DNA of 56,067 bases from Candidatus Brocadia sp. GTDB lineage: Bacteria; Planctomycetota; Brocadiia; Brocadiales; Brocadiaceae. The notes below the pieces were generated by a model, which saw nothing but the letters and a program-made list of their open reading frames with translations, did not search any database and was not told the origin of the DNA. Position 1 is the stretch's first letter, and each line of letters begins with the position of its first letter. The DNA is taken from contig WYAU01000054.1 in assembly GCA_011525665.1 (NCBI GenBank), positions 1-56,067 on the forward strand, in the 5' to 3' direction. The position numbers and the translations under genes were made by a program. Positions 24,875 to 34,033 of this stretch are shown in pieces.

Positions 24875-27355
24875 CTACAGGCTGCTTTCAGCATTTACCA
24901 GCGCAGGCTCCGGGGTTTCAACCACCTCGTCAAAGACCAGCTTACCATCCTGGACCCTTGCCTTCACATGTTTCTTTCCCTCAAATTTGCCCTGCAGAAT
25001 CTCTTCTGAAAGGGGATCCTCCAAATAACTCTCTATTGCCCTGCGAAGCGGGCGTGCACCAAAGTTTTGATTATATCCCTTTTCTATTAAAAAATCCAAT
25101 ACCTCGTCACTCAGCGTGATGCTGATGTTGTAGTTATCCAGTCTCTTTTTAACACCGGACAATTCTATTTCAATGATCTTTTTCAAATCTTCTTTGTTCA
25201 ATGGTTTGAAGACGATGATATTATCCACCCTGTTTAAAAATTCAGGGCGGAAGTGTTTTTCAACCTCTTTCTTTAGTTGCTCCTTCATCATTTCGTACGT
25301 ATGCGCATCGGTCACTTTTTTAAAGCCCAGGGATGCCTGATTCCTGATAACATCAGCACCGATGTTTGAAGTCATAATAATGACTACATTACGGAAATCC
25401 ACGTGACGTCCAAAGCTATCCGTTAATTTCCCATCCTCCATAATCTGCAGTAACATGTTAAACACATCCGGATGGGCCTTCTCTATTTCATCAAGCAGAA
25501 CGACAGCATACGGGCGGCGGCGTATCTTTTCTGTAAGCTGCCCGCCCTCTTCATAACCTACATAACCGGGAGGGGCACCAATCAATCGTGAAATATTGTG
25601 TTTTTCCATATACTCAGACATGTCAATCTGAATAAGGGCTTCTTCTTCCCCGAACAGGAACTTTGCCAGCGACCTTGCAAGGTGCGTCTTACCCACGCCG
25701 GACGGTCCCACAAAGATAAAAGACGCCACCGGCCGGTTTGGATTCTTCAATCCTGCACGGGAACGGCGTATCGCTTTTGCAACCGCTTTTGTAGCCTCTT
25801 CCTGGCTTACCACCATCTTATGAAGTTCTTCTTCCATGCGCAGCAATCTCTTTGCCTCTGCGGATTCGATGCGAGTCATGGGAATTCCCGTCATTTTGGA
25901 GACAACCTCGGCAACTATTTCACTGTTCACAACACCTTCAACCTCAGCGCGGGTCTCCCGCCATTCCTTCTCAATGGTCTCCTTTTTCTTCTTCAGCTTG
26001 TCCGCCTTGTCTCGTAACCGGGCAGCCCTTTCAAAATCCTGAATCGCAACAGACTCGTCCTTATCCTTTTCCAGCTTATTGATCTCTTCCTCTATATGTC
26101 GTAAATCCGGCGGCTGCGTGGTTGCCTTGAGCCGCACCCTTGCGCATGCCTCATCAAGCACATCAATCGCCTTATCGGGGAGGTACCTTCCCGTAATATA
26201 ACGAATGGACAACTCGGTTGCCGCTTCCAATGCATCATCCGTAATTTGGACCTTGTGATGCGCTTCATAACGGTCACGAAGTCCTTTTAATATCTCAATT
26301 GTCTCCGACTTTGAGGGAGGCTCGACAATAATCGTCTGAAATCTTCTTTCAAGGGCTCCGTCTTTTTCAATGTATTTTCTGTATTCATCCAAAGTGGTGG
26401 CGCCAACGCACTGAATTTCCCCCCGCGACAGTGCAGGTTTCAACACATTGGACGCGTCAATAGCGCCCTCTGCGCCACCTGCCCCCACCAGGGTATGTAA
26501 TTCATCAATAAAAAGGATAATATTCTTCGCCCTTTTCACTTCGGACATCACGGCCTTGATACGCTCTTCAAACTGGCCCCTGTACTTAGTGCCGGCCACC
26601 ATCATTGCAAGATCAAGGGCAACAATCCGGCGATCCCGTAATAGTTCAGGAATATTCCCCTGTACCACGGCCTGAGCAAGACCCTCAACGATAGCCGTCT
26701 TCCCTACCCCAGCCTCGCCCAATAACACGGGATTGTTCTTGGTTCTGCGACACAAGACCTGAATTACACGCTCAATTACGTCTTGCCGTCCGATAACCGG
26801 GTCAAGTTCGTGTTCACGCGCCTGCTGTGTAAGGTCACGGCCAAAAGAATCCAGCGCCGGAGTCTTAGACTTCCCCTTCTTTTCCTCTTTTTCCTGACTT
26901 GCACCGCCCTGAACTGCTTCAGAACCCAAAAGCCCGATAACTTCCTCACGCACATCTTCGAGTTTTACCCCCAGGTTTAACAAAACCTGTGCAGCGACGC
27001 CTTCCTGCTCCCTGAGCAGTCCCAATAACAAATGCTCCGTCCCGATATAATTATGCCCCAACGCCCGCGCTTCCTCCATTGCATATTCCAGCACCTTCTT
27101 TACCCGCGGGGTGAAAGGCAACTGCCCCACCGAAACAAGGTCGGACCCGCTCTGGACAATTTTTTCAATCTCCAGACGGATTTTTTTTAGTTCGATATCC
27201 AGGTTTTGCAGGACATTGGCAGCAACCCCGCTTCCTTCTTTTACCAGCCCCAACAAGATATGCTCCGTACCTATATATTCATGATTAAATCGCCTGGCTT
27301 CTTCTCGTGCAAGCGCCATAACCTTTCGAGCACGGTCAGTAAATCGATCAAACAT
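24875..27355 (-). CDS. clpC: AAA+ unfoldase ClpC
   Basis: 826 aa, full length. It has two N-terminal Clp repeats (about 1-145), AAA-1 with Walker A GEAGVGKTAIVEG (about 213), a UVR/middle domain coiled coil (DKADKLKKKKETIEKEW, about 450-480), AAA-2 with GPSGVGKTHLARS (about 548) and a C-terminal D2-small domain. ClpC delivers misfolded or arginine-phosphorylated proteins to ClpP, and the middle domain is what marks it as ClpC rather than ClpB or ClpA. It follows mcsB by only 7 bp. clpP is not in the window. Confidence 0.96.
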   Translation of the reverse strand: MFDRFTDRARKVMALAREEARRFNHEYIGTEHILLGLVKEGSGVAANVLQNLDIELKKIRLEIEKIVQSGSDLVSVGQLPFTPRVKKVLEYAMEEARALGHNYIGTEHLLLGLLREQEGVAAQVLLNLGVKLEDVREEVIGLLGSEAVQGGASQEKEEKKGKSKTPALDSFGRDLTQQAREHELDPVIGRQDVIERVIQVLCRRTKNNPVLLGEAGVGKTAIVEGLAQAVVQGNIPELLRDRRIVALDLAMMVAGTKYRGQFEERIKAVMSEVKRAKNIILFIDELHTLVGAGGAEGAIDASNVLKPALSRGEIQCVGATTLDEYRKYIEKDGALERRFQTIIVEPPSKSETIEILKGLRDRYEAHHKVQITDDALEAATELSIRYITGRYLPDKAIDVLDEACARVRLKATTQPPDLRHIEEEINKLEKDKDESVAIQDFERAARLRDKADKLKKKKETIEKEWRETRAEVEGVVNSEIVAEVVSKMTGIPMTRIESAEAKRLLRMEEELHKMVVSQEEATKAVAKAIRRSRAGLKNPNRPVASFIFVGPSGVGKTHLARSLAKFLFGEEEALIQIDMSEYMEKHNISRLIGAPPGYVGYEEGGQLTEKIRRRPYAVVLLDEIEKAHPDVFNMLLQIMEDGKLTDSFGRHVDFRNVVIIMTSNIGADVIRNQASLGFKKVTDAHTYEMMKEQLKKEVEKHFRPEFLNRVDNIIVFKPLNKEDLKKIIEIELSGVKKRLDNYNISITLSDEVLDFLIEKGYNQNFGARPLRRAIESYLEDPLSEEILQGKFEGKKHVKARVQDGKLVFDEVVETPEPALVNAESSL

Positions 27356-27362
27356 AATACAC

Positions 27363-28451
27363 CTATCCTTTCAAACTTTCTGCTTTTTCCAGGCGTTTTC
27401 TTACATACGCCGCACGAATAATATTCCTCTGAAGAGAAGTAAGTTCGCGCCCTTCTAACTTTTGTAAGTGTCCCGGTAACGTAAAAATGAAAAGCTCATT
27501 TAGGGTTTTCATTTCAATGTCATTAATTATTCCCAAATTCACTCCCATACGGACCTGAGACAGGAGATGCATAATTTCCTCGGAAGAAATCATACGCGCC
27601 ACCTTCAGCATACCGTAGGAACGCCACACGCGATCTTCCAATTGTTCCTTGTTCTCTGAAATCAAGGCCTTCCGCGCCATCCGTTCATAGCTGGTAATCC
27701 GGGGAATCACGCTTTCTATAATTTCAATAATCTCTTTCTCCGACTTGCCGAGGGTAAATTGATTTGAGATCTGATACAAGTCTCCGGAGACCTGAGTTCC
27801 CTCCCCATAGAGGCCCCTGACCACCAAACCCAGTTTCATTACCGCATTAAAAACCTTTTCAATATGGTGTGTCATCCCCAGCGCCGGAAGATGCAACATA
27901 ACCGATGCCCTCATTCCCGTACCGACATTGGTGGGGCAGGCAGTCAAATACCCAAAACGTGATGAATATGCATAATTGAGTTTTTTCTCCAGCTTATTGT
28001 CGACCTCATCAATCGTCTTCCATGCCTCTCTAAGCTCAAACCCGGAGCGAATTACCTGTATCCTCAAATGGTCTTCCTCATTGACCATCAGACTGATCGT
28101 CTCGGACCTCCCGAAGGCTACTCCTCTTTCACCTTCTCCTCCCGCATGCTCCCGGCTGATGAGATGCCGTTCCACAAGAAAAAGCCTGTCTACGGGATTA
28201 ATTTCCGCAAGATTTATGTAGCGAAGGTCTGATGTGATCTCTGCCTCTCTGATTTTGTCTCTGACGACCTCCTCGAGTTCCTTTTTTTGCTTTACATTCG
28301 CCCTTGAAAGAAAGGGAAACCTCGCCACATTCCTGGCCAGACGAATCCTGCTGCTGATAACAATATCCGATTCAGGCCCTGTCCCCCTCAGCCATTCTCC
28401 GGTATTATCAGCCAGATCACTGATCTTCACTGGTGTCGCCTGAAAGCTCAT
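27363..28451 (-). CDS. mcsB: Protein arginine kinase McsB
   Basis: 362 aa. It is an ATP:guanido phosphotransferase-type enzyme: SSRIRLARNVARFPF (about 33-47), the catalytic-loop motif TACPTNVGTGMRASVML (about 166-182) and the RGLYGEG segment. McsB phosphorylates arginines in clients as a degradation tag for ClpCP and needs McsA as activator. The start overlaps mcsA by 35 bp; a GTG 21 nt downstream would shorten the overlap. The operon order mcsA-mcsB-clpC is the Bacillus order but without ctsR. Confidence 0.95.
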   Translation of the reverse strand: MSFQATPVKISDLADNTGEWLRGTGPESDIVISSRIRLARNVARFPFLSRANVKQKKELEEVVRDKIREAEITSDLRYINLAEINPVDRLFLVERHLISREHAGGEGERGVAFGRSETISLMVNEEDHLRIQVIRSGFELREAWKTIDEVDNKLEKKLNYAYSSRFGYLTACPTNVGTGMRASVMLHLPALGMTHHIEKVFNAVMKLGLVVRGLYGEGTQVSGDLYQISNQFTLGKSEKEIIEIIESVIPRITSYERMARKALISENKEQLEDRVWRSYGMLKVARMISSEEIMHLLSQVRMGVNLGIINDIEMKTLNELFIFTLPGHLQKLEGRELTSLQRNIIRAAYVRKRLEKAESLKG

Positions 28452-28917
28452 AAATCCTGTCCCTTAATTCCGCAGCCTTTTCGTAATCCTCTTTTTCTAC
28501 AGCCTTATTCAGCTCATTTCGTAACTGCATGAGTTCGTTTTTCCTGATTATCTCTCTCCCTGCCCTGGAAGGCACCTTTCCGACGTGCTGGGTGCTGCCA
28601 TGCATCTTTTCCAATAACGGAATTAATCCTTTTCTGAAAATCGTGTAATCCATCGGGCAGCCTAACCGGCCGTGTGAGCGAAATTCCAGGTAAGATAACC
28701 CGCACACAGGGCAAACGATTTTCGACATCTCGCTGATTTCCGGCGCAACCTGATTAATGAGGCTCGTCAGTATCTCGGTAGGCGAGGGTATCTTTGTAAG
28801 CTGTGTATTAATACTCTGAGCGCATTCTTCGCAGAGATGTCGTTCCTTTTTCACCGCGCCGACGATCTCCGTCAGATGCACTGTCGCGTGTTTTTTATTA
28901 CAAGATTCACATTTCAT
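28417..28917 (-). CDS. mcsA: McsA-like zinc-finger activator with UVR domain
   Basis: 166 aa starting at ATG 28917 (MKCESCNKKHATV). The Cys pairs CESC, CEEC, CPVC and a single Cys in GRLGCPMDY fit the two McsA zinc sites, and the C-terminal LRNELNKAVEKEDYEKAAEL is the UVR motif. McsA binds and activates McsB and contacts ClpC. An in-frame extension to 28947 has no ribosome binding site advantage. It overlaps mcsB, implying coupled translation. Confidence 0.9.
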   Translation of the reverse strand: MKCESCNKKHATVHLTEIVGAVKKERHLCEECAQSINTQLTKIPSPTEILTSLINQVAPEISEMSKIVCPVCGLSYLEFRSHGRLGCPMDYTIFRKGLIPLLEKMHGSTQHVGKVPSRAGREIIRKNELMQLRNELNKAVEKEDYEKAAELRDRIYELSGDTSEDQ

Positions 28918-28954
28918 TATTTTGTCACCCCAAGCGCTCTCCGGCACAGATCTT

Positions 28955-30244
28955 TTACCTTTTCTGCCATTTTAACACATCTATGACCTTTCCTAAAGAA
29001 CTTTTTTCAGACAGTATCTCTTCCCGGATCCTATTTTCTTTTTCCAGACAATCCATGCCATAATTGACCCAGGCATGTGCATTAGACGCCGGCATTACCA
29101 TTAATCCGTCGTCATCCCCGATGATCCAGTCTCCAGGATTGATCTGAATTCCGGAGATAGTGATCGGCACATTAATCTCCCCAAAACCTTTTGGCTCCCC
29201 GGCAGTTGGCATCACCATCTTTGTGAAAACGGGAAAGTTTAACTTTCTCACCTCGGCAAGATCACGCATTGCGCCATTGATAACCACGCCGCTTATTTTT
29301 CTTTGCACTGCGCTATGGGTTGCCAATTCCCCCCAGACAGCAGGGCCAACTCCCCCCGCATCTATGACAATCACATCCCCTTCTTTTGCAATATCTATCG
29401 CTTCAACCGGCCTTGCCCAATCACCCGGATACGTCCGGACGGTAACTGCATTTCCAACCAACTTACTATCCGGACGGATGGGGTATAATCCTGTGATACC
29501 TTCGGCGCGATGGCTCCCATCGGAGATATTTGCCGTGGAAAGCCGATGTAACGCATCACGAACACCTTCACCCCCTACCCTTTTGAACAGGGTCGTGGGA
29601 ACCCCCCGGTTTTCTCTTATTGCGTTTTTAATCGTCTCTGTCGCACCTTTTACATCCTTTGCTTTACTAATATACCCGCCAACGACAACAACGCTTGCAC
29701 CTCCCTTTATCGCGTCCACTATATTTTCAGAATTTATACCACCTGCCACGGCAACAGGTATCTTTACTTTACTGCAAACAAGCCGCAACGTATCAAACGG
29801 CGACCTGCCGTACATTTGATCATCTATGGTGGTATGAACGGCAATGTAGTCCGCACCCCAACCCTCAATGTCGGCAGCGCGCTCCACGATTTTACCGTTA
29901 TCTATACAGTCCACGCAAACTTTGATACCATAATTTTTCCCCGCCTGGATACATTCCCTGATCGTCGAATCCTGGGCATTCCCCATTACGACAGCGATAT
30001 TGGCGCCCGCCTTGGCTGCCATTTCCATCTCTGCGCGACCCGCATCCATTGTCTTCATATCCGCAATCAATGTTCTATCCGGAAACAATTTTCTCACGTG
30101 GCGCACCGCATTCATTCCTTCGCTTTTAATCAGGGGGGTGCCTATCTCCAGCCAGTCTGCGCCGCCTTCAATGGCCGCCTCAGCAACCTTTACAGCCCTA
30201 TGAAGGTCAACAAAGTCGAGGGCTACCTGTAATACTACCGCCAT
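28955..30244 (-). CDS. Hexulose-6-phosphate synthase / RraA-family fusion
   Basis: 429 aa. Residues 1-205 are an HPS/KGPDC TIM barrel of the OMP-decarboxylase suprafamily: VALDFVDL, ADWLEIGTPLIKSEG, ADMKTMDAG (the DxKxxD site), VAVAGGINSENI and VVVGGYI. Residues about 225-429 are RraA-like (AEGITGLYPIRPDS, DAGGVGPAVWGELAT, GVVINGAMRDL). HPS condenses formaldehyde with ribulose 5-phosphate, and run backwards it makes pentose phosphate. The RraA-like half is usually a regulator-like or aldolase-type domain. ATG 30244 was chosen because GAGGGTAGAG lies upstream; an in-frame TTG (30259) overlaps it. No phosphohexuloisomerase is adjacent. Confidence 0.9.
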   Translation of the reverse strand: MAVVLQVALDFVDLHRAVKVAEAAIEGGADWLEIGTPLIKSEGMNAVRHVRKLFPDRTLIADMKTMDAGRAEMEMAAKAGANIAVVMGNAQDSTIRECIQAGKNYGIKVCVDCIDNGKIVERAADIEGWGADYIAVHTTIDDQMYGRSPFDTLRLVCSKVKIPVAVAGGINSENIVDAIKGGASVVVVGGYISKAKDVKGATETIKNAIRENRGVPTTLFKRVGGEGVRDALHRLSTANISDGSHRAEGITGLYPIRPDSKLVGNAVTVRTYPGDWARPVEAIDIAKEGDVIVIDAGGVGPAVWGELATHSAVQRKISGVVINGAMRDLAEVRKLNFPVFTKMVMPTAGEPKGFGEINVPITISGIQINPGDWIIGDDDGLMVMPASNAHAWVNYGMDCLEKENRIREEILSEKSSLGKVIDVLKWQKR

Positions 30245-30274
30245 ACTCTCTACCCTCAAATTGTAAAAGAACTT

Positions 30275-30679
30275 CTATTCGGAATACACAGCCCCACACC
30301 GTTCTGATTCCCAGGTTGTGACCTTTCCTACCCTTACCCCTGACGGCAGGGCATTTTTTAATTCATAATAAAGTATTTTGGAAAGGTTCTCGGTGGTAGG
30401 ATTGACCACCTTAAAATCCTGAAGATCATTCAAATATACATGATCAAATCTATTGATAATCTCTCCAACCAGGCTCTTCGCATCACGAAAATCCATAACC
30501 ATGCCCAACGCATCCAGTTTTTCAGCACGCAAGACGACCTGCACCTTCCAATTATGGCCGTGCAGCCTCTCACATTGCCCTTTATACTCCCGCAAGTTAT
30601 GCGCCGCGGAAAAACCCGTTTCAACGATGATCTCAAACACCTTTTCTGCACTCAGGAATGTCTTATTTTTCGCCTTCAT
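30275..30679 (-). CDS. queD: 6-carboxy/6-pyruvoyl-tetrahydropterin synthase (QueD/PTPS family)
   Basis: 134 aa. The zinc ligands and catalytic Cys are visible in GFSAAHNLREYKGQCERLHG followed by HNW; MVMDFRDAK and RFDHVYLND are also family motifs, as is a late E in TWESERCGA. In bacteria this enzyme usually makes 6-carboxy-tetrahydropterin for queuosine or 7-deazaguanine synthesis. ATG 30679 was chosen because the near-consensus promoter (30713-30741) would start transcription close to 30706, leaving no room for the in-frame TTG at 30709. It is the first gene of the hps-mcsAB-clpC operon, with a 30-bp gap to hps. Confidence 0.88.
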   Translation of the reverse strand: MKAKNKTFLSAEKVFEIIVETGFSAAHNLREYKGQCERLHGHNWKVQVVLRAEKLDALGMVMDFRDAKSLVGEIINRFDHVYLNDLQDFKVVNPTTENLSKILYYELKNALPSGVRVGKVTTWESERCGAVYSE

Positions 30680-30712
30680 TACGAAAGGCCGGAACCAGGT
30701 CACATGCAAAAA

Positions 30713-30741
30713 ATCTTAACACTCACAAAAATAAAAGTCAA
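30713..30741 (-). promoter_or_regulatory. Promoter of the queD-hps-mcsA-mcsB-clpC operon
   Basis: On the minus strand TTGACT (30741-30736), a 17-bp spacer, and TAAGAT (30718-30713). Transcription would start near 30706. The five downstream genes have gaps of 37 bp or less or overlap, and the first good terminator is after clpC. No CtsR-type direct repeat was recognised here. Confidence 0.65.
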
Positions 30742-30814
30742 GGGATTTTTCACTGTTTATACATACCTAAACACTCATCATAAAAAAACATAGGATAATT
30801 GAACTGCGCGCCTC

Positions 30815-32674
30815 CTATTTCCTCTTAAATTGTTTTAGCAACTCATCCAGCGAAAAATAGAGGGTCGTGGGCCTCCCATGGGGGCAGTTGTTTGTATATG
30901 CATTTATACTCCCTTTCATTTTCAGAAGTTCCTCTATTTCTTGCGGTTCCAATCTCTGCCCCGCCTTGACGGCGCCTTTGCATGCCATAATGCTGATTAA
31001 TTTATCTAAAATATTATCTTTTCCCTTCAAGCAATCGTCATCGTTCAACCCGGCCAGCAGGCCTTCTATAAATTCTTTGCCGCTTATACGCCGGAGTACC
31101 TGCGGAAAGGCGCGAATTGCAATGGTACTCTGCCCAAACTCTTCAACCTCTACGCCCAACTCTTTCAGAGGTGCTTTTAAGCCGATAATGGTGAAAAAAT
31201 CCTTTGGACCCAATTCAATCAGTTCCGGGATTAAGAGGCGCTGACTTGGCGATGGGGAAGTACGGATGCCCCTTTCTATTTCATGGTATAAAATTATTTC
31301 GTGCAGTGCGTGTTGATCGATAATATTCACGCCCTCGCCCGTCTCCTCAACGATGAAAGAATCATGAATTTGAAAACAGGCCTTCTTTTTATCCCTGCCC
31401 CCCGCAGGAAATGCTTTTCCTTTTCCCTCTGTTTCTCCGTCTGTTTGAATAGCAGCACATCCCCTTGAATTTTCTTCATCGGGAAACCCTTCCCCCTCTT
31501 TCCTCACCAACTTTCCATTTTTCAAAGGAGGATTAAGGGGGATTTCCCCCTTCTTTTGCAAACCAATAGCCGCAGGATGTGCATCCGTTTCCCCCGGAGG
31601 TTTTTTTACCAGGCCGACTTCTTCCGTCACTACCGATTCCCTCTCCAATCCCGGAAGCGAAGACGACACCGCAATCGTCTTCGCTGTTGATTTATTCAGA
31701 CCATCCTTTAGCGCGGAGAGGACGTGGTTATAGATCGCACTCGTGTTCCGGAAGCGCACTTCGATCTTTGTGGGATGGACATTCACATCTACTTCGGACG
31801 GCTCTACCTGCAAAAACAGGAACACAATCGGATACCTTTTATGCATTAATTTTCCACGATAGGATTCGCTAATGGCACGAAAGATGGCGCTGTCTTTGAT
31901 GTAGCGTCCATTTAAAAACAGAAACTGCATCCGCGCGTTGGCTTTGTCAAAAAAGGGCGGTACAATATATCCCGAAAGGGTAAACATCTCTTCCCGGAGA
32001 AACACGGGAATAAGGCACCTTCTCATCTCTTCGCCGAAACAGGTTGCAATCCGTTCAGCCGTATCATGAGCAGGTGGAAGATTATACACCGTCCTGTTGT
32101 TATGCATGAGGGTAAAGTGGATAGACGGATAGGAGAGGGAGAACCTCGTAAGCACTTCAGAAATGTAAGCCATCTCCGTGGGTACCGCCCGTAAAAATTT
32201 CTTCCGGACAGGGACGTTAAAAAACAGATCGCGCACCTCAACCTGCGTGCCTTCAGGCGCGCCGCATTCCTTAATTTTACCCAACACACCCCCATCAATC
32301 GTTATTTCGGCGCCGTATAAAGACCCTTTTACCTTTGAGATAATGCTGGCATGCGAAACGGCTCCGATGCTCGGCAATGCCTCTCCCCGAAAACCCAGTG
32401 TATGGACTGCAAACAGGTCGTCCGCGTTCTGAAGTTTACTGGTCGCATGGCTCTGAAACGCAAGGGCAAGATCCCCTTCATCCATCCCGGTACCATCATC
32501 CGATATCCGTATCAGTCTTCTTCCCCCTTCCTCCAGATGGGTATCGATCCTTGACGCACCGGCATCAATTGCATTTTCAATCAACTCTTTTACAACGGCC
32601 GCCGGCCGGTCAATAACCTCGCCTGCTGCAATTTTGTTAACAATCGATGCGGGAAGAAGCCTGATTTTTGACAT
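30815..32674 (-). CDS. mutL: DNA mismatch repair protein MutL
   Basis: 619 aa. The GHKL ATPase N-terminus shows KIAAGEVIDRP, IENAIDAGA, ISDDGTGM and GFRGEALPSI. The C-terminal dimerisation/endonuclease domain has DQHALHEIILYHE, ACKGAVKAG and CPHGRPT. This resembles nicking-type MutL, although the last Glu of the DQHA motif is displaced by one residue (His then Glu), so nuclease activity is probable but not certain. The linker (about residues 372-397) contains an unusual NPPLKNG-type segment that looks like an in-frame repeat insertion. It is divergent from the secreted-protein gene at 32883, and mutS is not nearby. Confidence 0.95.
   Translation of the reverse strand: MSKIRLLPASIVNKIAAGEVIDRPAAVVKELIENAIDAGASRIDTHLEEGGRRLIRISDDGTGMDEGDLALAFQSHATSKLQNADDLFAVHTLGFRGEALPSIGAVSHASIISKVKGSLYGAEITIDGGVLGKIKECGAPEGTQVEVRDLFFNVPVRKKFLRAVPTEMAYISEVLTRFSLSYPSIHFTLMHNNRTVYNLPPAHDTAERIATCFGEEMRRCLIPVFLREEMFTLSGYIVPPFFDKANARMQFLFLNGRYIKDSAIFRAISESYRGKLMHKRYPIVFLFLQVEPSEVDVNVHPTKIEVRFRNTSAIYNHVLSALKDGLNKSTAKTIAVSSSLPGLERESVVTEEVGLVKKPPGETDAHPAAIGLQKKGEIPLNPPLKNGKLVRKEGEGFPDEENSRGCAAIQTDGETEGKGKAFPAGGRDKKKACFQIHDSFIVEETGEGVNIIDQHALHEIILYHEIERGIRTSPSPSQRLLIPELIELGPKDFFTIIGLKAPLKELGVEVEEFGQSTIAIRAFPQVLRRISGKEFIEGLLAGLNDDDCLKGKDNILDKLISIMACKGAVKAGQRLEPQEIEELLKMKGSINAYTNNCPHGRPTTLYFSLDELLKQFKRK
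31481..31558 (-). repeat. Repeat-like insertion within the mutL linker
   Basis: Read with mutL, this segment encodes KKGEIPLNPPLKNGKL and continues Lys/Glu/Gly-rich. NPPLKKG-type peptides are commonly produced where a dispersed, GGGGGATT-rich palindromic repeat lies inside a gene. It stays in frame and falls in the flexible linker. Confidence 0.45.
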
Positions 32675-32882
32675 ATATTACTTTCCCTCAGAATGAATAT
32701 CTTACTTTATAATAATATCACTTATTTTATTTAAAGCCTAAAACATAATGAAACTTTTTCCTGAATATGCCGATTATTTAAGATAATCGACACTACCTTC
32801 TCATCAAACAACATTTTCCACAAGCTATTACGTTTCTGTATTTTAAATTAACCGCGCTTTTTAACACAGGAGGAAGAAAGTG

Positions 32883-33902
32883 ATGAAAAAACATTTTACC
32901 CTGACTGGCTGGATTTTTTCTGTGGCAATTCTATCGTTGATACCCGGAACAAAAGGATACAGCAAAGACGTGTACGAAACCAGCCTGACCGTTGCATCTT
33001 CAATCTCCTATTCATCTGAAGTGGAAGCAAAAATTAGCATAAGTGATACCGGCAAAGGAGCATTGTCCATAAAAGGATTACGATCTGCCAACAATCACCT
33101 CATCGATCAAAGCAGTATTCTCGTTATAGAAACAGAGATTAATGACGTTTCGAAAACGTATTCAGAATCATTTAATATTACGGATGGAAAGGCCGAATTA
33201 GTATTTACCCTTGCAGGGCTTACCAAAGGTGACAAACTTGAAATTATCACTGTTGTAATCAATAAAGCGACATCACCAACGCCTACGCCAACGGCAACCG
33301 CTTCCCCGACGCCGACCAGTTCTCCAACGGCAACACCTGTGGCAACACCAACACCTTTACTTACACGCACAATCTCAATCCTGGCAATCCTGGTACCAGG
33401 TGGCATAATCTCAGAATCTGCCATACCAACGCCAACACCTGTTTCTACACCTTCACCTACGCCAACGGTTACCGTTTCACCGACTCCCGTGGCATCTCCA
33501 ACGGCCACACCCGCCGTTATACAGGCAGATGTTGAGATAAAACCCGAAGCTATCAACCTCAGGAGCAAGGGTAAGTTTAAGGCATTTATCGAATTTGATT
33601 CAGATTCACCCTATGATGTCAACGATATCGTGACGGAGACGGTTGAATGCGACGGTGCAAAAGCCATTGATGGAAAAGTAGACAGACATCGGTTTATCGC
33701 AACATTTAACATACAGGATTTGGATTTAGATTCCAAAATGATGTTATACAGGGGTCAGGAAAAGGATGGAAAAGAAAGGCAAGAACTCACCGTTACCGGT
33801 GAATTAGAAGACGGTACAAGATTCGAGGGAAGCGACACGGTGAAAATAAAGGGCAAAGGGGAAGGAGATGATGATGACGATGGGAAAAAGGGGAAATATT
33901 AA
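32883..33902 (+). CDS. Secreted protein with Pro/Thr-rich linker and acidic tail
   Basis: 339 aa. AGGAGG precedes the ATG by 8 nt. A signal peptide (about 1-25) is followed by a beta-rich domain (about 30-135) and a low-complexity linker of SPTPTPTAT-type repeats in two blocks (about 136-160 and 180-215) around a hydrophobic patch. A second beta domain (about 220-325) follows, then a GEGDDDDDGKKGKY tail. The layout resembles modular exported or cell-surface proteins, with the acidic run possibly binding Ca. It is not recognised as a known family. A strong terminator follows directly. Confidence 0.75.
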   Translation: MKKHFTLTGWIFSVAILSLIPGTKGYSKDVYETSLTVASSISYSSEVEAKISISDTGKGALSIKGLRSANNHLIDQSSILVIETEINDVSKTYSESFNITDGKAELVFTLAGLTKGDKLEIITVVINKATSPTPTPTATASPTPTSSPTATPVATPTPLLTRTISILAILVPGGIISESAIPTPTPVSTPSPTPTVTVSPTPVASPTATPAVIQADVEIKPEAINLRSKGKFKAFIEFDSDSPYDVNDIVTETVECDGAKAIDGKVDRHRFIATFNIQDLDLDSKMMLYRGQEKDGKERQELTVTGELEDGTRFEGSDTVKIKGKGEGDDDDDGKKGKY

Positions 33903-33918
33903 ACAAGATATTTTTTAA

Positions 33919-33962
33919 AACAGAAAGGGGAGGCTTTTTTAGCCTCCCCTTTCTGTTTTTTG
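33919..33962. terminator. Strong bidirectional terminator
   Basis: AACAGAAAGGGGAGGCT (33919-33935) pairs perfectly with 33941-33957 and is followed by a T-run. It separates the secreted-protein gene from the Fe-S protein gene. Confidence 0.9.
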
Positions 33963-34033
33963 TTTGCTACAATTAATAGAAGTAACAAACAAAATACCCT
34001 TCATTATGAAAACTATCGCGGCGAGGAAAATAC

